DNA of 8,183 bases. It comes from Kiritimatiellia bacterium. Lineage in GTDB: Bacteria; Verrucomicrobiota; Kiritimatiellia; RFP12; UBA1067. This document shows positions 1-6,341 of this stretch, in pieces (position 1 is the stretch's first letter; each line of letters begins with the position of its first letter). The notes beneath the pieces are model-generated. The model saw only the letters and a program-made list of their open reading frames with translations, did not search any database and was not told the DNA's origin. The DNA lies in contig JAGCJE010000262.1 in assembly GCA_017648225.1 (NCBI GenBank), positions 1 through 8,183 of the forward strand, written 5' to 3'. Position numbers and translations under genes: made by a program.

Positions 1-484
1 AATCGTAAGTCTGGCCGACATAGGGCTCGAGCTCCTTGACGGGAGCGACTTCGACCTGGCTGCCGGGCAGGAACGCCTCGACATCGTCGATGGCGACCAA
101 AAGACCGCCGCGAACGGCAGACTTGATCGTACCGGTGACGACGCAGCCTTCGACATAACGCTCGAGAATCTTCTCCCAGCGGATCTTCTCATCGGCGCGG
201 CGCTTGGAAAGCTCAACCATGCCGGTCTTCTCGTTCTCGAGCTGAACGAGCATTACGGTTACCTTCTCACCGACCTTGACGCTGTCGGCACCGAACTCGG
301 AAGCGGAAACCGCGCCCTCGGACTTGTAACCAATGTCAATGAAAACGTCGTCACCCTTGACGGCGCTGATGGTACCCTCGATGATGCTACCATTCTTGAA
401 CTTCGACTCCTGAAGCGCCTGCGCGAGCATCGCTTCCATCGCGGACGAACGCTCCGACGGAGCCGTAGGTTTACGAATTGCCAT
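1..484 (-). CDS. rpsA: 30S ribosomal protein S1, N-terminal part (gene runs off the left edge)
   Basis: Ribosomal protein S1 binds mRNA on the 30S subunit and helps load messages with weak Shine-Dalgarno sites. The visible 161 codons begin MAIRKPTAPSERSS, followed by a short helical lead. A first S1/OB-fold domain spans about residues 29-95 (GSIIEGTISAVKGDDVFIDI, then SEGAVSASEF) and a second starts at about 112 (GTIKSAVRGGLLVAIDDVEAFLPGSQVE). The GG-hydrophobic stretch followed by AFLPGSQVE is the classic second S1 domain of this protein. The remaining S1 repeats lie beyond the window. The ATG at 482-484 is chosen because it gives the expected short N-terminal tail and there is no in-frame alternative with a better site. 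No Shine-Dalgarno sequence precedes it, only an AT-rich leader, as is known for rpsA in some bacteria. Codon choice (GGT, CGT, AAG) looks like that of a highly expressed gene. The family call is certain; only the total length is unknown. Confidence 0.95.
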   Translation of the reverse strand, partial: MAIRKPTAPSERSSAMEAMLAQALQESKFKNGSIIEGTISAVKGDDVFIDIGYKSEGAVSASEFGADSVKVGEKVTVMLVQLENEKTGMVELSKRRADEKIRWEKILERYVEGCVVTGTIKSAVRGGLLVAIDDVEAFLPGSQVEVAPVKELEPYVGQTYD

Positions 485-517
485 ACTTTATTGTATTTTT
501 ATTGTTTAATTTATAAT

Positions 518-556
518 CGCGGTTTTCGGCCGCGTCCACCCCGTTTTTGGGCGTGG
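518..556 (-). promoter_or_regulatory. Two small hairpins in the rpsA 5' leader
   Basis: Read on the minus strand, this leader contains two adjacent potential stem-loops. The first (536-556) pairs CCAC with GTGG, then has one G-G mismatch and two more C-G pairs around a CAAAAAC loop. The second (518-534) is a perfect 5-bp stem, CGCGG/CCGCG, with a 7-base loop CCGAAAA. After them comes about 33 bases of AT-rich, probably unstructured sequence up to the rpsA start codon. Neither hairpin is followed by a run of T on the minus strand, so they do not look like terminators. In several bacteria rpsA translation is autoregulated by S1 binding to a structured, Shine-Dalgarno-poor leader; a similar role here is inference only. 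The stems are short and could be chance in GC-rich DNA. Confidence 0.35.
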
Positions 557-563
557 AACCTAT

Positions 564-593
564 AGTATATCACTTTATTCTCCCAAAGCGCAA
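564..593 (-). promoter_or_regulatory. Candidate sigma70-type promoter for rpsA
   Basis: On the minus strand the best -10 match in the gap before rpsA is TATACT (564-569; five of six to TATAAT). A weak -35 candidate, TTGCGC (588-593; three of six), lies 18 bases upstream. Transcription would start near 557, giving a leader of about 70 bases ahead of the rpsA ATG. This is the only gap over 30 bases in the window and it precedes a gene needed at high level, so a dedicated promoter is plausible. The weak -35 box and the unknown host sigma factor keep the call tentative. Confidence 0.4.
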
Positions 594-600
594 TGGGAAA
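579..600 (-). repeat. Inverted repeat just after the MFS stop, flanking the candidate -35 box
   Basis: Minus-strand TTTCCCA (594-600) and TGGGAGA (579-585) form a 7-bp stem with one T-G wobble around an 8-base loop, TTGCGCTT. It begins 2 bases after the MFS transporter stop codon. The T-run expected of a Rho-independent terminator is missing, so at most it is a weak one. It could instead be a protected mRNA 3' end or an operator, because the loop contains the candidate -35 box of the rpsA promoter. Its length is near what chance could give. Confidence 0.25.
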
Positions 601-602
601 TA

Positions 603-1838
603 TCACTTGCCGACATAATCGCGCCTGAGGAAAAAGATTCTCGCGACGAGTATTATCGCGGCACCTGCGACAAAAAACGCCGAGAGCGACGCCATGACCG
701 GCGCAAGATTATCGAACGAATCCTTTACAAGCCCCATGACCACCGGCGCGACGGCTCCGAAAGCGAAGGCAAAAAGGAGAACCATTCCCATCGCGGAAGC
801 ACGGTAACGCGGTTCTACGACATCGAAAATGGACGCAAACTGATTGGAATCGTATACACCCCGGAAAAATCCGAACAGCCCCATCGCCCAGCAGATCGCC
901 CCGAAGGATCCGGCCCTCGCCATCCATAAAATAAACGGAGCTCCGAGAAGAAGACCTATTATATTCATTTCCATACGTATTCCGGGACGACGGCGGACAA
1001 GCTTGTCAGAAAAGCGGCTCGCAATCATCACGCCCGCAAAAGCGCCGAGATAATGCCACAGCACGGCGTTAAGACCACACGAGGCCTTGGACATGCCGGG
1101 AAACGTCTCCTCCAGATACGTAGGCATCCACATCTTGAATCCGACGTCGACAAATATCTGCATGCCGAGTCCAAGCGCGAGGAGAACGACCGAAGGCTTC
1201 GAGAACACGGACTTCAACGCCTGCGAAAAGGCCGGCTTAACGGAAGATGCGGCGTTAAGCGGGGTATTCCTTAAAAGAAACACGAGCGCAAGCGCCCAGA
1301 CGACACCTATAAAACCGAAAACCCTGAACGGAACGCGCCAGTCGCCGCAGACGTCGAGCATCTTTCCGGAGGCGAACGAAAAGGTTATAATGCCGAGATA
1401 GATGGCCAGTTGAAGCATCGAAAGCGCCGTCGCCTTGTTCTCGCTGTGAAGCTGCTGGACGATCGACGTCGTGGCGGGATAGAAGAAACTCTGACCGAAA
1501 CCGTTGATACCGCCGTAAAGAAGCATTATACCTAAAATCCCGCTCGCCCATCCGGCGCCCAAAACGCCGAGCGAAAAGACGGCAAGCGAGAAAACGACGA
1601 TTTTCTTCCGGCTTAAAAAATCACCGGCCATTCCCGAGAACGGAACGCTCAAAGCGTAAACGAGAGTAAAAACCCCCATGACCGAACCGCGAAACGCGGC
1701 GTCAGCGCCGAATTCGCCTCCGATGGTGCTGGCGAGCGGCGGAAAAATCTGGCGCATTCCCTGCTGAAGAAAACAGGCAATCCACAAAAGAAGAAGAGCA
1801 GTCCACTTATAATCGATTTTTTTCATTGCAGAAAACAT
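603..1838 (-). CDS. Major facilitator superfamily (MFS) transporter
   Basis: A 411-residue inner-membrane secondary transporter with the size and hydrophobic pattern of a 12-helix MFS protein. The signature loop between helices 2 and 3 is clear: GMAGDFLSRKK at residues 69-79, with the conserved Gly, Asp73 and Arg77/Lys78. A degenerate copy occurs in the second half (SRFSDKLVRRR, about 274-284), as expected from the two-fold repeat. Other polar segments are GFGQSFFYPATTS (113-125) and GFFRGVYDSNQFASIFDVV (323-341), which probably line the transport path. The general look is of organic-anion or sugar-acid type MFS proteins, but the substrate cannot be read from the sequence. The first ATG is preferred over Met5 because AGGA lies 7 bases upstream of it; that site overlaps the TAG stop of the upstream permease gene (9-base gap), so the two are probably translationally coupled. 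No terminator with a T-run follows. Confidence 0.9.
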   Translation of the reverse strand: MFSAMKKIDYKWTALLLLWIACFLQQGMRQIFPPLASTIGGEFGADAAFRGSVMGVFTLVYALSVPFSGMAGDFLSRKKIVVFSLAVFSLGVLGAGWASGILGIMLLYGGINGFGQSFFYPATTSIVQQLHSENKATALSMLQLAIYLGIITFSFASGKMLDVCGDWRVPFRVFGFIGVVWALALVFLLRNTPLNAASSVKPAFSQALKSVFSKPSVVLLALGLGMQIFVDVGFKMWMPTYLEETFPGMSKASCGLNAVLWHYLGAFAGVMIASRFSDKLVRRRPGIRMEMNIIGLLLGAPFILWMARAGSFGAICWAMGLFGFFRGVYDSNQFASIFDVVEPRYRASAMGMVLLFAFAFGAVAPVVMGLVKDSFDNLAPVMASLSAFFVAGAAIILVARIFFLRRDYVGK

Positions 1839-1847
1839 TAAAAAATC

Positions 1848-2717
1848 CTATCGTTCGCTTCTCAAGGCAGGATCAAGCCGATCTCTCAAATAATCTGCCA
1901 GATGATTGAATACGAGCACGAGAACAAAAATCGCAATCGTCGTAAACGTCATCTCCCACCATACACCCTGACAAAGGCGACGCCTGGCATTGTCGATCAT
2001 GATACCCCAACTCGGCTCGCCCTGAACGCCGATACCGAGAAACGAAATGAAAACCTCCGTCGATATCGCCGAGGGGAAACGGATTGAAAACTGGATGAGA
2101 ATTATGTGAGCGACATTGGGGAGAATATGCCGGAACATTATTCTCAAATGCGAATACCCGAGCGTCTTCGCCGCCTGGACGTACGCCCTCTCGGCCTGCT
2201 TCATCACCTCGGCGCGGATAGTTCTGCAGACGCCGACCCAGGTCGTAAGACCGATGCCCATGTAAATACCCAGAAGACCCTGCCCGACAACGAGTGAAAT
2301 TGCCAAAATAAACAGAAGCCCAGGCATCGACGCGACCGTCGCCGACAGCCACACGACGACAGAGTCGACCCACCCTTTGAAATATCCGCCCAGAAGCCCC
2401 AGCAATACGCCGAGGGGAATCGCTATGAGCGACGTCATTATTCCGACATGGAACGCGATGCGCGTACCCTGCATCAGCCTCAGCGCAACGCTTCGACCGA
2501 GATTGTCGGTCCCGAGAAGGAAGAATTCCTCCTGCTCCGGATCCTCGAACGAGGGCGCGCTACTGAGCGGCGGAAGATAACGCGCATAAAGGTTAACCTG
2601 GTTATATTGCGCGATCTCGTCGTTCGATACCGCTTCATAGTACTGTATTTCGCCGAAAACCGCAGCGGCGAAATAAAGCCCCAGAACAGCGAGACAGATT
2701 TTAACCGAGAGCTTCAA
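1848..2717 (-). CDS. ABC transporter permease, OppC/DppC type (peptide/nickel family)
   Basis: A 289-residue inner-membrane permease subunit of the peptide/opine/nickel ABC importer family. It has an N-terminal membrane segment (about 4-22), a periplasmic loop ending in the family signature FFLLGTDNLGRSVALRL (65-81), then the conserved multi-helix permease core. The cytoplasmic coupling (EAA) loop, which docks on the ATPase, is at about 179-201 (QAAKTLGYSHLRIMFRHILP, with Gln181 where Glu is usual, Gly187, His197, Pro200). Family hallmarks SFLGIGVQGEPSWGIMI (225-241) and a C-terminal FNHLADYLRDRLDP follow. Length is close to OppC/DppC (about 300). The start is TTG at 2715-2717, directly abutting the cmk TAA with no gap; GGAAG lies 9 bases upstream inside cmk, and no better start exists before the first helix. 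No OppB-type partner, ATPase or binding protein is next to it on either side, so its partners and substrate are unknown. Confidence 0.9.
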   Translation of the reverse strand: MKLSVKICLAVLGLYFAAAVFGEIQYYEAVSNDEIAQYNQVNLYARYLPPLSSAPSFEDPEQEEFFLLGTDNLGRSVALRLMQGTRIAFHVGIMTSLIAIPLGVLLGLLGGYFKGWVDSVVVWLSATVASMPGLLFILAISLVVGQGLLGIYMGIGLTTWVGVCRTIRAEVMKQAERAYVQAAKTLGYSHLRIMFRHILPNVAHIILIQFSIRFPSAISTEVFISFLGIGVQGEPSWGIMIDNARRRLCQGVWWEMTFTTIAIFVLVLVFNHLADYLRDRLDPALRSER

Positions 2718-3392
2718 TTACAAATACTTCCAATCTTCAGGCAGGGCGTTCATGACAAGCTCGACGACTTCATCGAGCGTCAAATCGCTCGAATCGATCT
2801 CAATCGCGCCGTCGGCCTTTTTCAAGGGGGCGTACTTGCGCGTCGAGTCGATCGCGTCGCGAGCAAGAAGCGACGCCTTTACGGCCTCGGTCGACTGATT
2901 GGCGATACCCTTGTCAACCTCCTCCTTCTGGCGGCGGCGGGCGCGCGCCTCGGCGGAAGCCGTAAGATAGAATCTCGCGGGAGAATCGGGGAATACTGCG
3001 GTGGTTATATCGCGCCCCTCGACAACGAGATCGCCGTACTTGACCATTCCTCTTAAAAGCGAGGTAACGTAATCGCGCACTGGCTTCTCGCGGGCGACCT
3101 TCGAAGCGTTGGCGTTGATGTCGGGCGTGCGGATACGCTCGCCGGGCTGTTCGCCGTTCACGTAATAAGCGATACGACCGTTCTCGGGGCGGCACTCGAT
3201 CTCGACCCTTGCCGTATGAGCGGCGATCGCCTCGGGATCGTCCATATCGACACCCGCCGCAAGACACTGCCAGGTAAGAATGCGGTAAAGCGCACCTGAA
3301 TCGACATGAAGAAAGCCGATTTTCTCTCCGACTATGCGCGAAACACTGGATTTACCGGCTCCGCTCGGACCGTCTATTGCAACAACTCTCAT
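2718..3392 (-). CDS. cmk: Cytidylate kinase (CMP/dCMP kinase)
   Basis: This cytosolic enzyme phosphorylates CMP and dCMP with ATP, feeding CTP and dCTP synthesis. At 224 residues it matches the family length. Seen in order: the P-loop IDGPSGAGKSS (6-16); HVDSGALYR (29-37), the CMP-site equivalent of the usual DTGAMYR; the NANASKVAREKPVRDYV segment (93-109); VVEGRDITTAVFPD (123-136); the LID-like RARRRQKE region (150-157); and RDAIDSTRKYAPLKKADGAIEIDSS (178-202), with the Arg/Asp residues that contact CMP and phosphates. One small oddity is GRDITTAVFPD where GRDIGTVVFPD is typical. The ATG at 3390-3392 places the P-loop at the normal distance from the N terminus. It has no Shine-Dalgarno site and starts 4 bases after the upstream stop, so coupling to the upstream gene is likely. 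Bacterial cmk often sits next to rpsA; here two transporter genes lie between them. Confidence 0.96.
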   Translation of the reverse strand: MRVVAIDGPSGAGKSSVSRIVGEKIGFLHVDSGALYRILTWQCLAAGVDMDDPEAIAAHTARVEIECRPENGRIAYYVNGEQPGERIRTPDINANASKVAREKPVRDYVTSLLRGMVKYGDLVVEGRDITTAVFPDSPARFYLTASAEARARRRQKEEVDKGIANQSTEAVKASLLARDAIDSTRKYAPLKKADGAIEIDSSDLTLDEVVELVMNALPEDWKYL

Positions 3393-3396
3393 AATT

Positions 3397-5010
3397 TTAT
3401 ATTGATTTATAATAATTCCAGCCGAAATACGCCCCCGCGGCGAGAGCCGCTATGAAAATCGTCTTGAGCCAGAACCAGAAACATCCCTTGCAAGGCAGAC
3501 ACCTCGTGAATTCGCTCGCGCGCTTTATCGAAAACGCCATCGGTCGGTTTACCGCCCAGCCGCTGGCGTTTAAAATGGCGCCGATATCTCGGCGGCGAAG
3601 CTTGAACCACGTAAGTATGACGCTCGGCAGAGAAACGACCAGTATGAGAGCCGCGAGAGAAATCGCGAAATTCTTCGGCGACATACCGGTAAAGACGGCG
3701 GCGATCGATGCGGCCGCCGCGCCGATCATGCCGACGGCGATGCCGATGGCCGCAACGCTTGAAGCCATCGCCGCTCCGCCGGACTCCGCGCTCTTGGAAC
3801 CCTTGTCGATCGTCTTCTGTCCGACGGCTTGCTTTTCGCCGAGGAACTTCTTAACCATAGAGGAGATTCCGTCGGCGACCTTCTTCCAGGGAAGCCAGAA
3901 AGCTTCCGCGAGGGAAACCTGACTTTCAACCACTCTGGTAACTACCGCCTCCCACTCGTTGCCGTCAAGATCGTGAAAGACGCCGTTCCTGCCGACGTAA
4001 AGACGCGAGATGGTACCCTTTGTGACGACGGAACAGATCGAACGCGTCGCCTTTGTCGCCATGTTCGTAAGCTTGAGGTAAAGAACGCAGCAGTTGGACT
4101 TTCCGGCAAGCGCGCTGTGGGCGGCCTCGCTTTCAACATCAAACGAAAGCACCATCTCCCTCGCGTCGATGTGGAGCGTACCGATCTGGAACATCGCAAG
4201 AGCCTCTCTTGAATAGAGACGCTTCATGTTGACGAAGTTCTCGAGGAATTCGAGAAGCCTGAGCTTGTACCTTAAAACCCTTTCCTCGTCCTCAAGAACG
4301 CGTTTCATATCCGCGTTCATGACGGGCTTGGCGGCCTGATGGGCGCGATAAGGGGCGAGCGTCGCCTTTACGCGACCCCAGGAAAGGAAATCGAGGGATT
4401 CGACATCGCCGAGAATCTCCTTCACGCACTTGTCGCGGAACTCAAAAATCTTTTCGCGGTGAGCGGGATTTAGACGGTTGTCCAGGGGAAGAACCTTGTC
4501 GGGCTCCTCCATAACGAGCGGCATGTCGGCGGCAGGAACGAAGAACGAGTCGATCAGGCCTTCCACGGCACAGAGCGCGGCGGCGGCATCGGCCGTTTTT
4601 TCGCCGAGAGTCGCCACTTCCGGGCTCGCGCCCTTCTCAACCCAGTCCGCCATCGCCTTTTTATCGGCTTCGGTCGGTTCGAGCCCGGCGAGATCGGACT
4701 CTTTTTTCACGACCTCGGCAAGAGCGGCCTCGTCATCCTTTGAAGGTTTAAAAAGCGTATTGAGATCAACACCTTTGGCTTTAAGGAACTCAATAGCGGC
4801 AAGAACCTCGGAAATGCGGATACGGCCGTCCTTGTCGACATCCATAAGTTCGAGCATCCGCCTATCGTAGCGAACCGACTTGATAGGCAAGGACATCGCC
4901 ATGAAGTACTTCTTGTCGAGGGACGCAAGATTGGCGATATCGTCGCCGTTTTTGAGCGCAACCTGCGCAATACGGCCCGCTTTGAACCAGGACCATTTGT
5001 ATCTGCTCAT
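3397..5010 (-). CDS. Uncharacterised membrane protein with an EF-hand-like calcium loop
   Basis: I do not recognise a named family. From the preferred ATG the product is 537 residues. A perfect 12-residue EF-hand-type loop lies at about 57-68 (DVDKDGRIRISE: Asp at loop positions 1, 3 and 5, Gly 6, Ile 8, Glu 12), suggesting one Ca2+ site. A long soluble, charged, largely helical region follows (about 90-270), then a probable beta-rich part (about 275-365) ending GRNGVFHDLDGNEWEAVV. The C terminus has an Ala/Gly-rich hydrophobic stretch (about 414-440), a second (about 446-469), and a last helix (about 516-533) just after a CLPCKGC cluster (Cys 504, 507, 510). No signal peptide is seen, so the bulk is probably cytoplasmic and tail-anchored. 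An upstream in-frame TTG at 5043 would add 11 residues and overlap the malic enzyme stop, but AAGGA lies 8 bases before the ATG at 5010. The gene ends 4 bases before cmk. Function unknown. Confidence 0.8.
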   Translation of the reverse strand: MSRYKWSWFKAGRIAQVALKNGDDIANLASLDKKYFMAMSLPIKSVRYDRRMLELMDVDKDGRIRISEVLAAIEFLKAKGVDLNTLFKPSKDDEAALAEVVKKESDLAGLEPTEADKKAMADWVEKGASPEVATLGEKTADAAAALCAVEGLIDSFFVPAADMPLVMEEPDKVLPLDNRLNPAHREKIFEFRDKCVKEILGDVESLDFLSWGRVKATLAPYRAHQAAKPVMNADMKRVLEDEERVLRYKLRLLEFLENFVNMKRLYSREALAMFQIGTLHIDAREMVLSFDVESEAAHSALAGKSNCCVLYLKLTNMATKATRSICSVVTKGTISRLYVGRNGVFHDLDGNEWEAVVTRVVESQVSLAEAFWLPWKKVADGISSMVKKFLGEKQAVGQKTIDKGSKSAESGGAAMASSVAAIGIAVGMIGAAAASIAAVFTGMSPKNFAISLAALILVVSLPSVILTWFKLRRRDIGAILNASGWAVNRPMAFSIKRASEFTRCLPCKGCFWFWLKTIFIAALAAGAYFGWNYYKSI

Positions 5011-5023
5011 AACCTTCTTCCTT
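5011..5023 (-). promoter_or_regulatory. Ribosome binding site that decides the start of the EF-hand protein
   Basis: On the minus strand, AAGGA (5019-5023) sits 8 bases ahead of ATG 5008-5010, inside the purine-rich run AAGGAAGAAGG. The alternative TTG at 5041-5043 lies inside the end of the malic enzyme gene and has no comparable site. This favours ATG 5010 as the true start. Confidence 0.6.
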
Positions 5024-5039
5024 AAATCAACCGTTATGT

Positions 5040-6338
5040 TCAAGCGCGCTCAGCGTTGCGACGCTCGAGATCGGCGCGATACTCGTCGAGATCTACCTTG
5101 AGGCGCGCCACGCCCGTCTCGATCGCGGCCTTCGCCACGGCGAAACTGACCTCGACGAAAAGCCTGCGGTCGAACGGTTTGGGGATGATGTAGCCAGGAC
5201 CGAACTCGAGATTCTCGTTCGGATAGAGAGCCTTGATATCCTCGGGAACGCTCTGACGTGCGAGATTGGCGAGCGCATCCGCGGCGGCAACCTTCATCTC
5301 CTTGTTGATCGTCGTCGCGCGAACGTCGAGAGCGCCGCGGAAAAGATACGGGAAGCCGAGAACGTTGTTAATCTGGTTAGGATAGTCGCTGCGGCCGGTA
5401 ACCATGATATACTTGCGTCCGACGAGAGCCTTTTCGACCTCGGCGGGCGCGATTTCCGGATCGGGATTCGCCATCGCGAAAATCGCCGGATATTCTCCCA
5501 TCGTCTTGACGTCGTCGCCGACGAGGACGTTGGCGGCCGAAACTCCGATAAAGACGTCCGCCCCGACGAGCGCCTCCTTAAGAGTCTTAAGATCGGTCTC
5601 GACGGCGTGCTTGGCCTTGAACTCGTTGAGATTCTGGCGATCCTTACGAATGACGCCCTCCTTGTCGCACATCGTGATGTTCACGGCTCCGGCAGCCTTC
5701 AGCATATCGCAAATGCGGATTCCTGCGGCACCCGCGCCGTTTATCACGATCTTGAGCGATGAAAGTTCGCGGCCGGCGAGATAAGCGTAGTTGATGACGC
5801 CGGAAAGCGTAATCACGGCCGTTCCCCACTGGTCGTCGTGAAAAACGGGAATGTCAAGCTCGCGGTCGAGAACATCCTCGATTTCAAAGCACGCGGGCGA
5901 GGCGATATCCTCGAGATTGATGCCGCCGTACTGCGGCGCGATGGCCTTGACCATTTCAATGACTCGCTTGGGATCGGTCTTGCCCTCATTGGCGCCGCCC
6001 TGGCGGCAGCAGTTGAGCGGAACCGGCCACGCGTCGACGTCGCCGAAAGCTTTAAAGAGAACGGCTTTGCCTTCCATGACCGGAATCGACGCCGAAGCAC
6101 CAAGGTCGCCGAGACCGAGAATCGCGGTTCCGTCAGAGACAACCGCTACGAGATTGGGCTTCGCCGTGCAGTCATAAAGAGCGTTCTTATCGGCGGCAAT
6201 GGCCTTTACCGCGTGAGCGACGCCGGGCGTATACGCAAGACAGAGATCGTCTTTTGACTTAAGAGGCTTAGGGAGCGAAACGCAGACCTTGCCGCCCTTG
6301 TGAAATTTCATTACCGACTCTTTATCGTAGGAACTCAT
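5040..6338 (-). CDS. Malic enzyme (oxaloacetate-decarboxylating malate dehydrogenase), short form
   Basis: Converts malate to pyruvate and CO2 with reduction of NAD(P)+, in the cytosol, linking the TCA cycle to pyruvate and supplying reductant. At 432 residues it is the short bacterial form; the phosphotransacetylase-like C-terminal domain of long MaeB proteins (about 760 residues) is absent. Seen: the catalytic Tyr36 in AYTPGV; Lys91 in VMEGKAVLFK, the general base; metal ligands Glu143/Asp144 in NLEDI and Asp168/Asp169 in FHDDQWGTA; the nucleotide-binding GAGAAG (201-206); AMANPDPE (288-295); and RSDYPNQINNVLGFPYLFRG (316-335). Between about 105 and 120 there is a short insert (NCCRQGGANEGK) relative to the commonest MaeB-like sequences. 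NAD versus NADP preference cannot be settled; Asp225 at the end of the second Rossmann strand leans to NAD. A strong site, AAGGAG, 6 bases before the ATG overlaps the end of the upstream gene. Confidence 0.95.
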   Translation of the reverse strand: MSSYDKESVMKFHKGGKVCVSLPKPLKSKDDLCLAYTPGVAHAVKAIAADKNALYDCTAKPNLVAVVSDGTAILGLGDLGASASIPVMEGKAVLFKAFGDVDAWPVPLNCCRQGGANEGKTDPKRVIEMVKAIAPQYGGINLEDIASPACFEIEDVLDRELDIPVFHDDQWGTAVITLSGVINYAYLAGRELSSLKIVINGAGAAGIRICDMLKAAGAVNITMCDKEGVIRKDRQNLNEFKAKHAVETDLKTLKEALVGADVFIGVSAANVLVGDDVKTMGEYPAIFAMANPDPEIAPAEVEKALVGRKYIMVTGRSDYPNQINNVLGFPYLFRGALDVRATTINKEMKVAAADALANLARQSVPEDIKALYPNENLEFGPGYIIPKPFDRRLFVEVSFAVAKAAIETGVARLKVDLDEYRADLERRNAERA

Positions 6339-6341
6339 TTT

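Noticed and set aside
518..600. Rho-independent terminator after the MFS gene
   Set aside because: The hairpins in this gap are short and none is followed by a T-run on the minus strand.
2448..3056. A 202-codon open frame on the plus strand opposite the permease and cmk genes
   Set aside because: It is antisense to two well-supported genes with conserved motifs, straddles their junction, and its translation shows no recognisable domain. It is a shadow of GC-rich coding sequence on the other strand.
3452..4212. Overlapping plus-strand open frames of 127-156 codons opposite the EF-hand protein
   Set aside because: Low-complexity Ala/Pro/Arg/Ser-rich translations with no Shine-Dalgarno support, antisense to an open frame of over 500 codons in a tight gene string.
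5011..5043. TTG at 5041-5043 as start of the EF-hand protein (11 extra residues, overlapping the malic enzyme stop)
   Set aside because: An ATG at 5008-5010 has AAGGA at a good spacing, whereas the TTG has no comparable site.
5980..6025. Cys-containing short insert in malic enzyme (about residues 105-120) as a new regulatory site
   Set aside because: It lies in a surface loop region that varies between malic enzyme subfamilies, and all catalytic motifs around it are normal; it looks like a subfamily trait.
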